64,000 nucleotides of DNA from Dethiosulfatarculus sandiegensis (lineage in GTDB: Bacteria; Desulfobacterota; Desulfarculia; Desulfarculales; Desulfarculaceae): contig NZ_AZAC01000002.1 of the NCBI RefSeq assembly GCF_000931935.2, forward strand, positions 124,001 through 188,000, written 5' to 3'. Each line of letters begins with the position of its first letter. Position 1 is the stretch's first letter. The notes beneath the pieces were generated by a model. The model searched no databases. It was not told the origin of the DNA and worked only from the letters and a program-made list of their open reading frames with translations. Positions 57,716-64,000 of this stretch are shown piece after piece. The translations under genes were made by a program, and so were the position numbers.

Positions 57716-58855
57716 TGAACCGCCCCGGTATTGCCGGAGACCTCAGAGTTTGAGAGGATGGGGTCATGGAACAAGGCAAGAGATATCCCAAAGAGGTGAA
57801 GGATCGCGCTGTACGTATGGTGCTTGAGCACCAGGAGGAGTACGGCACGCAGTGGTCAGCCATCAGTTCGATAGCTCCCAAGTGGGTTGCACCTGCGAGA
57901 TCCTGCGACGCTGGGTGAGGCAAGCCGAGCGTGATCAGGGTCTTCGCGCCGGTCTGACAACATCAGAGCGTGAAAAGCTCAAGCAACTGAAACGTGAGAA
58001 CCGTGAGCTACGGCGGGCCAATGAGATACTGCGCCAAGCGTCGGCGTTTTTCGCCCAGGCGGAGCTCGACCGCCTACGGAAGTGATGGTTTCCTTTATCG
58101 ACAATCAACGCCAGGTCCACGGGGTCGAGCCGATCTGCGCGATGCTGCCGATCGCCCCGCCGGTCTACTATGAGCACAAGGCCAGACAGGCCTATCTTAA
58201 GCGCCTGCCGAAAAGGGCCAAGCGGGATGCCTATCTGTGCACTGAGATACGCCGGGTGTGGAATGATAACTTCCGGGTTTATGGAGCGCGCAAGGCATGG
58301 CGCCTGCTTCTTCGTGATGAAATAGAAGTGGCCCGGTGTACGGTGGAGTAATGGGTCTGACCGGTGCAGTGAGGGGCATGAAGGTTAGGACCACGAGGCC
58401 GGAAGATGACGCTTTTTGTCCGACCGACTTGGTCCGGCGCAACTTAACGGCCGAGCGTCCCAATGAGCTGTGGATCGCCGATCTCACCTATGTTTCGATC
58501 TGGCTTGCCTTCGCCTACGTGGCCTTTATCATCGATTTATTTGCCCGCATGATAGTGGGCTGGTGGCTATCAAATTCGCTCAAAACAGACCTGCCCCTTA
58601 GCGCTGACAACGCCATGGCCGAATCGGTTATCGGCACTGAAGTGATCAACAAACAAGGCCCCTGGAAGCATCGCCAGGCCGTGGAATTCGCCACTCTGGC
58701 TTGGGTGGATTGGCTCCAACAACCGGTGCTTGTTGGAGCCAATCGGAAATGTCCCGCTTGCCGAGATGGAATATATGTATTATCAGGATAAACAGGGTCA
58801 GACCATGGTGGCCTGACTCAAACAAAAACCTCTCCGGATTTCCCGGGGCGGTTCA
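57716..58855 (+). mobile_element. IS3-family insertion sequence remnant
   Basis: A 1140-bp element bounded by inverted repeats that are identical over their outer 13 bp (TGAACCGCCCCGG at 57716 and its complement ending at 58855). It carries the orfA/orfB arrangement of IS3. The flanks (GTA and ATT) give no target duplication, which fits a later deletion. It is shorter than intact IS3-group elements, mostly because of a loss inside orfB. Confidence 0.88.
57766..58798 (+). pseudogene. IS3-family transposase orfA/orfB, frameshifted and deleted
   Basis: OrfA starts at the ATG 57766 ([20 protein letters not shown]), shifts frame near 57880 and ends with [20 protein letters not shown] followed by ELDR. 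OrfB begins at 58085 (MVSFIDNQRQVHGVEPICAM), shifts frame near 58345 and continues RPNELWIADLTYVSIWLAFA (first catalytic Asp). The segment that should hold HSDRGSQY (second Asp) is deleted between LKTDLPL and SADNAMAES, the latter leading to the final Glu. It cannot make an active DDE enzyme. Confidence 0.85.
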
Positions 58856-59073
58856 ATTTTAAACCTTTTCGCCAGAGGGGAGGGCGCCTCTCGGGATCAC
58901 ACTATGCCGCTTAGATGATTGTCCGTTTTTGATGGGTAAGATTATGTCAAGGCCGCATCCATGCTGGTTGCGCTTTCGTGAGGGCGGTCTCTTAATAAAA
59001 GCGTATAATTTAAATTTTGTGGTAATTATAGAACCTTCCAAGGTTGGATTGGTTAACTTTGGAAGCATGATAA

Positions 59074-59766
59074 ATGTGTCGAATCATTATGCCCAAAACA
59101 AAAACATATCATCATGGTGCTCTGCGCCAGGCGCTTATCTCTGAGGCCCTTAATATTATTGGTAAAAAGGGCGTCTCAGCCGTGACGATGAGGGGCCTGG
59201 GCCAGGCCCTGGGCGTGTCCCGCACCGCGGCTTACCGCCACTTTGACAACAAGCATGATTTGTTGTGTGCCGTGGCCGAAGACGGATTCAACGCCATCGC
59301 CGATAGATACGGTAAAATCGTGGAAGAGGCCGGGCCCGACGCCCAGACCACCATGGCAGCCTTGGGCAGGGCCTATGTACACTTTGCCCAGGAATTTCCC
59401 AATATGTTCCGTTTGATGTTCAGCTCCGAGCTGGCCGGTCAGGCCCGCAAACCCTCCCTTAGGGCCGCGGTGCACCGTTCCAACCTGGTTCTAGGGGCAA
59501 CGGTATTGCAATGCCAAAAACAGGGAGTAATACGACAGGGCGACCCCCAGGTCTTAGCCAACATCCTGTGGGCCGGCATGCACGGCTTGGCCAGGCTGCT
59601 GGTGGACGGCCAACTGCAAACCGATGAACAAGAACAAGGGGTGCCGATCATGACCACCGACAAGGCGGGCACGCTGCAAAAAAAAGCCGGGCTCGTCCTG
59701 GACCAGATGGTTGAGGCGCTTCTGCAAGGCCTTGCACCCAAACCGGCTGATTCAGACGCCACATGA
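59074..59766 (+). CDS. TetR-family regulator (WHG-domain type)
   Basis: A 230-residue regulator with an N-terminal HTH (HGALRQALISEALNIIGKKG; RGLGQALGVSRTAAYRHFDN) and a C-terminal domain with FAQEFPNMFRLMFSSELAG and GMHGLARLLVDG, typical of the TetR_C WHG group. The ATG at 59074 has GGAAG 8 nt upstream; an in-frame ATG at 59089 is an alternative. Neighbours are the IS remnant and the autotransporter, so the target is unclear. The ligand is unknown. Confidence 0.85.
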   Translation: MCRIIMPKTKTYHHGALRQALISEALNIIGKKGVSAVTMRGLGQALGVSRTAAYRHFDNKHDLLCAVAEDGFNAIADRYGKIVEEAGPDAQTTMAALGRAYVHFAQEFPNMFRLMFSSELAGQARKPSLRAAVHRSNLVLGATVLQCQKQGVIRQGDPQVLANILWAGMHGLARLLVDGQLQTDEQEQGVPIMTTDKAGTLQKKAGLVLDQMVEALLQGLAPKPADSDAT

Positions 59767-60294
59767 CCAGGCCGCGTTAACCCAAACGTAGTTCAACAGT
59801 AGAAACATTGGCTGCTTTTGTCTGGTTAAATTTTTGAGCAGGTCCCGACCTGCCGGTGCATCAGGAGCCCGCCCGGGCGACAGGGTTAAATTCATGGTTG
59901 TTCGAGCACTCGCGGCGACCAGGTGAATTTTTGCTGACCCATGCCCGCCCAAATGCACCTTGTTTGATTTTTAAGCAATTCTCACACATTCAGTTGATTC
60001 CTTGTTATAGAATCCCCGCGCCGTGCCGGAGCGCGTTCCCGCGACCGCGCTTGCCGCTTTTGGTCCAGCTTCCGGGAAAATTAGATGGCTTTATGTATTT
60101 TTTATAAGCAGGATACCCCTTTATCCTACTAGTATTTAATTTGGATTTAAATGTTGACTCTGTTCACAGTTGAATTTAGACTCTATTTCGAACTTAGGTA
60201 GATACTTCCGTCTGTCTCCAATGATTTCTGCCTGGGGCTATTCTAAACAGGTCGGCAATAATTCTATTACTTGACTATACTGGATTTACTGATA
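59767..60294. other. Intergenic region upstream of the autotransporter gene
   Basis: About 530 bp without a supported gene. It contains a GCAGGT-CCCG-ACCTGC hairpin (59838-59853) without a U-run and an AT-rich right half that should hold the autotransporter promoter. Confidence 0.4.
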
Positions 60295-63200
60295 ATGGAA
60301 GTTATAATTCTACTTTCCGCCGGATTCCATGTTCTGCGCAGCCATTTTACATCTTGTTTTCCCAGCTTTTTATCTTCACCCAACCCCCCAATCAAAGCGT
60401 TACCATTTATCGTTATATTTTTATTATTAGCCTTCCCCTGCGCATCCCAAGCCGAGGTGGGCGCCAACCCGGACTCTGGCAACCCCTATGACTACTCCGG
60501 GGCGGGCGACTGGCTGGGCAGCGCGGGCGACGACCAGTTCACCAACAATGTCGGAGCCACCGTAAACGGCGATGTGGACATGACCCAGGGCGGCAGCGAT
60601 ACCTTTATAAACAATGGCACGGTTACGGGGGGCTACAAAGGCGCCAGCAGCAACGGCAACCGTATAACAAACTCTGGTGATATAGAACATATTTACGCCA
60701 GCTATAACGACTTGGATTACAGCTCCGGCGGATCAAACACCATATACAACAATGACACGGTTGCTTGGAGCATAGATGGCAGCTTTAACCGCGGAAAATA
60801 CAGCTCCGGAGGCTCAAACACCATATACAACTATCATTCGGTTAGCTATATATACGGCAGCTATAACCACGGAGACTACAGCTCCGGCGGGTCGAACACT
60901 ATAAACAACTATCATTCGGCTAACTCTTCTATATCCGGCAGCAGAAATATAGGTAATTTCAGCTCCGGCGGGTCGAACACTATAAACAACTATCATTCGG
61001 CGGACTATATATACGGCAGCAGAAATGTGGGTAATTACAGCTCCGGCGGGTCGAACACTATAAACAACTATCATTCGGTTGACTCTATATACGGCAGCAG
61101 AAATTTGGGTAATTACAGCTCCGGCGGCTTCAATACCATTTATAATTACGGCACAGCCAGGTTCATTTATGGAGATACCACCAAATTTGACCACCACTAC
61201 GGCGGATCAAATGTAATATACAACTACGGCACCATTACTAGTGATATTTATGCCGTATCCAATACCTCCAGAGCCTACTTCGGCTTCAACACCGTCTACA
61301 ATTTTGCCACCATCGGCGACGACCTGTATGGCAATTACAATAGGACTGAGTATGCTTCGGGAGGCTCCAACACCCTATACAACTATGGTATTGTTGGTGA
61401 TGGCAGTGCGGTAGCGGGAGATGGCAGCAATATCTATGGCAGCCGCAACTTTGAACTTTACGCAAACGGAGGCGACAATACAATCCATAACTTCGGCAGC
61501 GTGCTGAACTACATCTACGGTTCTCAAAACCAGGGGGCAAGCTCCAGCGGCGGCTCCAACACCATATACAACTACTCCGGCGGCACGGTCGGGGATAGCA
61601 TATATGGCAGCCATAACTATGGAGGCGGCGTTACCGAAGCTGAAAAAAGCAGCGGTGGCTCCAACGCCATATACAACTATGGAACCGTGACCGACCAAAT
61701 TACAGGCAGCCACAATGAAGGCGACTACAGCAACGGCGGCAGCAACACCATATACAACGCCGGCACCACCACCTACCTTAACGGCAGCCATAACGAAGGC
61801 GACTACAGCAACGGCGGCGGGAACACCATATACAACGCCGGCACCACCACCTACCTTAACGGCAGCCACAACGAAGGCGACTACAGCAGCGGCGGCGGCA
61901 ACACCATAATCAACAACGGCACGGTGCTGCTTGAAATTGTCGGCACCCGCAACATAGGCGACAACACCAGCGGCGGCGGCAACACCATAATAAACAGCGG
62001 CACCGTGGCAACTAATATATATGGCAGCAAAAACATTGGCGCGGGCTCCAGCGGCGGGGATGACAATATAACCAACTCCGGCAGCGTGGGCGGCAGCATT
62101 CTGGCCGCGGACGGCAACGACACCGTGACCATGCAGAGCGGCCCTGAAACGGTGGGCGGCAACATAGACGGCGGCAGCGGCAACGACACCATAATCTACT
62201 CCGGCGGCGCCTGGATCCGGAACCACCCCAGGGTGATCAACTTTGAGAATGACGCGGTGAACGCCACCCACAACCTCACCTTGAACGGCGACTGGGACCT
62301 GGGAGGGGACACCGCCCAGGTCAACGGCGGCACCCTGACCGTGGTTGGCACCCTTAACGCGGGCGCTTTGGCAATCACTTCCGGCACGGTCAACATAAAC
62401 GGCACCGCCGAGATAAGCGGCGCGTTGGTAAATCCCGGCGACTTGACCGTTGGACCGGGCGGTTTCTTGAGCGCACCCAGCCTGGATAACCTGGGCACTG
62501 CCACCATCAACGGTTCTACCGTTATAGACGGCGCTGTGACCAACCCCGGCGGCTTGACCGTGGGATCAAGTGGTTCCTTGAGCGGGGCCAGCCTGGATAA
62601 CTCAGGCACTGCCACTATCAACGGCTCTACCGTTATAGACGGCGCTGTGACCAACCCCGGCGGCCTGACCGTGGGATCAAGTGGTTCCTTGAGCGGGGCC
62701 AGCCTGGATAACTCAGGCACTGCCACCATTAACGGCGCGACCGTTATAGACGGCGCTGTGAGCAACCCGGGCGGTCTGACCGTGGGAGCAAGTGGTTCCT
62801 TGAGCGGGGCCAGCCTGGATAACTCCGCCACTACCATCATAAACGGCTCTGCCGAGATAAGCGGCGCGGCGAGCAATTCCGGCAGCCTGAATGTGGCCTC
62901 GGGCGCTTCTTTGCATGCGGCCAGCCTGGATAACCCAGGCACTGCCACCATCAACGGATCTACCGTTATAAACGGCGCGGTGAGCAACCCGGGCGGTCTG
63001 ACCGTGGGATCAAGTGGTTCCTTGAGCGCGGGCAGCCTGAACAACTCCGGCACTGCCTACCTGAGCGGAAGCGCCGCCATAAGAGGCCCGGTTGTAAATT
63101 CCAATTATTTGAATGTGGGGGGCTCTTTGAGCGCGGGCAGCTTGAACAACTCCGGTGAGGCCGTCATCTCGGGCACGGCCACTGTCCACGGCGGCACGGA

Positions 63201-64000
63201 CAACTTCGGCAGAATGGTGGTCAACGGCACGCTTACCACGGCCAGGCTGGACAACTCCGGCTTCCTGGGCGGCTCCGGCACTATTCATGCCGATATACAG
63301 AACACCGGCATACTGAGCCCGGGCAATTCCATCGGCACCTTGAACGTGGCAAGCTCGGTGGTGTTCGAGCCGGGCTCGACCCTGGTGGCGGAACTGGAAA
63401 GCACCGGCCTGTGCGACCTGTTGAACATATCAGGCCGCATCACCATAAACGGCGGCGCCGTCTCCACCGCTATCCCAAGGGCGCTGTACACCGACGGCTT
63501 TTTCTGGAGTATTATCAAGGCCGATGGTGGGGTAAGCGGATTTTTCGACACCATCGACAGCCAGCTAAATTCAGCCGTCCTCAGCCTCGACCAGGCCAAC
63601 ACCGGCGAAGGCCTGAATCTCGTGATCAACCGCAAATCCTATGGGTCTTTTGTCACCGGCGGCGCCATGGACACCGGCCGTGGCCTGGACAAACTGGTTC
63701 CCCTGGCCTCGGGCAACATGGAAAAGCTCCTGCTCTCCATGGACTTCGACCTGACAGCGGACCAGATCGGCCAAATCGTCAACGCGCTGAATCCCGAGAT
63801 GTACACCGCCTTCAGCGCGGCCTCGCTGAACACCGGGGCATTGTTCGATAGGGCCATGACCCGCCGCCTGCGCAAGCTGGGGCGGCGCAAGGCATACTCC
63901 CTGGCCGCGGCCCGGGATTCAGACGGCCTGGTGCAACTGGCCGCGTCCGAGGTCACTCAGCTGGGTGCGACCTCCGGGCAGATGCCCCGGGGCTGGGGCA
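60295..64000 (+). CDS. Giant repeat-rich autotransporter-type surface protein (5' part, C-terminus outside window)
   Basis: An open frame of 1235 codons reaches the right edge. An extended N-terminal signal of about 52 residues ends in VIFLLLAFPCASQAE. Residues about 140-615 hold roughly 17 imperfect repeats of 26-28 residues (core SSGGSNTIYNY...IYGS). Residues about 700-930 hold six or seven repeats of 37 residues (core SLDNSGTATINGSTVIDGAV). SPGNSIGTLNVASSVVFEPG is the marker of the passenger-domain end in type Va autotransporters. NALNPEMYTAFSAASLNTGA follows, just before the expected beta-barrel. ATG 60295 has no good RBS. Probably an adhesin-like beta-helix. Confidence 0.85.
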   Translation, partial: MEVIILLSAGFHVLRSHFTSCFPSFLSSPNPPIKALPFIVIFLLLAFPCASQAEVGANPDSGNPYDYSGAGDWLGSAGDDQFTNNVGATVNGDVDMTQGGSDTFINNGTVTGGYKGASSNGNRITNSGDIEHIYASYNDLDYSSGGSNTIYNNDTVAWSIDGSFNRGKYSSGGSNTIYNYHSVSYIYGSYNHGDYSSGGSNTINNYHSANSSISGSRNIGNFSSGGSNTINNYHSADYIYGSRNVGNYSSGGSNTINNYHSVDSIYGSRNLGNYSSGGFNTIYNYGTARFIYGDTTKFDHHYGGSNVIYNYGTITSDIYAVSNTSRAYFGFNTVYNFATIGDDLYGNYNRTEYASGGSNTLYNYGIVGDGSAVAGDGSNIYGSRNFELYANGGDNTIHNFGSVLNYIYGSQNQGASSSGGSNTIYNYSGGTVGDSIYGSHNYGGGVTEAEKSSGGSNAIYNYGTVTDQITGSHNEGDYSNGGSNTIYNAGTTTYLNGSHNEGDYSNGGGNTIYNAGTTTYLNGSHNEGDYSSGGGNTIINNGTVLLEIVGTRNIGDNTSGGGNTIINSGTVATNIYGSKNIGAGSSGGDDNITNSGSVGGSILAADGNDTVTMQSGPETVGGNIDGGSGNDTIIYSGGAWIRNHPRVINFENDAVNATHNLTLNGDWDLGGDTAQVNGGTLTVVGTLNAGALAITSGTVNINGTAEISGALVNPGDLTVGPGGFLSAPSLDNLGTATINGSTVIDGAVTNPGGLTVGSSGSLSGASLDNSGTATINGSTVIDGAVTNPGGLTVGSSGSLSGASLDNSGTATINGATVIDGAVSNPGGLTVGASGSLSGASLDNSATTIINGSAEISGAASNSGSLNVASGASLHAASLDNPGTATINGSTVINGAVSNPGGLTVGSSGSLSAGSLNNSGTAYLSGSAAIRGPVVNSNYLNVGGSLSAGSLNNSGEAVISGTATVHGGTDNFGRMVVNGTLTTARLDNSGFLGGSGTIHADIQNTGILSPGNSIGTLNVASSVVFEPGSTLVAELESTGLCDLLNISGRITINGGAVSTAIPRALYTDGFFWSIIKADGGVSGFFDTIDSQLNSAVLSLDQANTGEGLNLVINRKSYGSFVTGGAMDTGRGLDKLVPLASGNMEKLLLSMDFDLTADQIGQIVNALNPEMYTAFSAASLNTGALFDRAMTRRLRKLGRRKAYSLAAARDSDGLVQLAASEVTQLGATSGQMPRGWG
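60721..62140 (+). repeat. 78-84-bp tandem coding repeats in the autotransporter
   Basis: About 17 units that begin with AGCTCCGGCGG(A/C/G)TC or AGCAACGGCGGC and encode SSGGSNTIYNY and IYGS. Adjacent units at 60958-61110 and 61735-61880 are almost identical in DNA, pointing to recent duplication. Confidence 0.85.
62420..63060 (+). repeat. 111-bp tandem coding repeats in the autotransporter
   Basis: Six or so units of 37 codons (GASLDNSGTATINGSTVIDG followed by AVTNPGGLTVGSSGSLS). The units at 62530-62640 and 62641-62751 are nearly identical at DNA level. Confidence 0.85.

Noticed and set aside
60271..60298. TTGACT-N16-TAATGG as the autotransporter promoter
   Set aside because: The -10 box would overlap the ATG at 60295, so transcription would start inside the coding region.
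60721..63060. Regularly spaced repeats as a CRISPR array
   Set aside because: The repeats are contiguous coding units of 78-111 bp inside one open frame with no unique spacers between short repeats, and no cas genes are near.

Overview
The window looks like a chromosome segment of an anaerobic, sulfate-reducer-type member of the Desulfobacterota (deltaproteobacterial lineage). The clues are a QmoC-type Fe-S/haem protein, a siroheme-decarboxylase-type (Ahb) regulator-fold protein, a four-subunit 2-oxoacid:ferredoxin oxidoreductase, SelA and SelB, FolD and FchA for tetrahydrofolate C1 chemistry, EtfAB, a TRAP transporter and several sigma-54 signatures. Family-level assignment cannot be made from the sequence alone; a Desulfarculales-like organism is a guess.

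Left part (1-8.7 kb): a seven-gene minus-strand operon encodes a Cache-type histidine kinase, three stand-alone receivers, a TauE/SafE-type anion exporter with a small membrane partner, and a PEP-synthase-like protein that runs off the left edge. A GG-N10-GC sigma-54 promoter precedes the kinase. The adjacent enhancer-binding protein has a receiver that has lost its phospho-acceptor Asp and its conserved Lys. 9-22 kb: serC, a PAS-LuxR regulator with an MBL hydrolase, rnc, a four-gene envelope-glycan operon, etfBA with a TetR regulator carrying a textbook FadR-type operator, mltG and ruvX. 22-30 kb: a receiver, selB, ridA, fchA-folD, a decayed panE next to intact panB, and a lipoprotein.

31-55 kb: TRAP genes dctPQM with a hairpin between dctP and dctQ, two CheX-like proteins, glycerate kinase, PilZ, YggT and Nudix proteins, selA, a tandem degenerate GGDEF-TPR protein, an Ahb-like protein, a thiolase with a Ser in place of the nucleophilic Cys and a fused DUF35-like tail, sucC without sucD, a broken secreted hydrolase, a QmoC-like protein without QmoAB, two YkgJ-type Cys-cluster proteins, and an overlapping operon of a FlK-like thioesterase with korDABC.

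Right part (55-64 kb): tRNA-Lys and tRNA-Glu are followed directly by a wrecked tyrosine integrase, then a methyltransferase, a truncated MFS gene cut by a decayed IS3-family element, a TetR regulator and the first 1235 codons of a giant repeat-rich autotransporter. This reads as a degrading genomic island entered at tRNA-Glu.

The most unusual signal is a non-coding structured element of about 150 bp present twice (10.2-10.4 kb and 47.6-47.8 kb). It has five consecutive hairpins, compensatory base changes between copies, and in each copy is bracketed by a matching pair of hairpins whose sequence differs between the two copies. A second family of hairpins ending in GGGGACCCC occurs as small tandem arrays at 17.2 and 50.8 kb.
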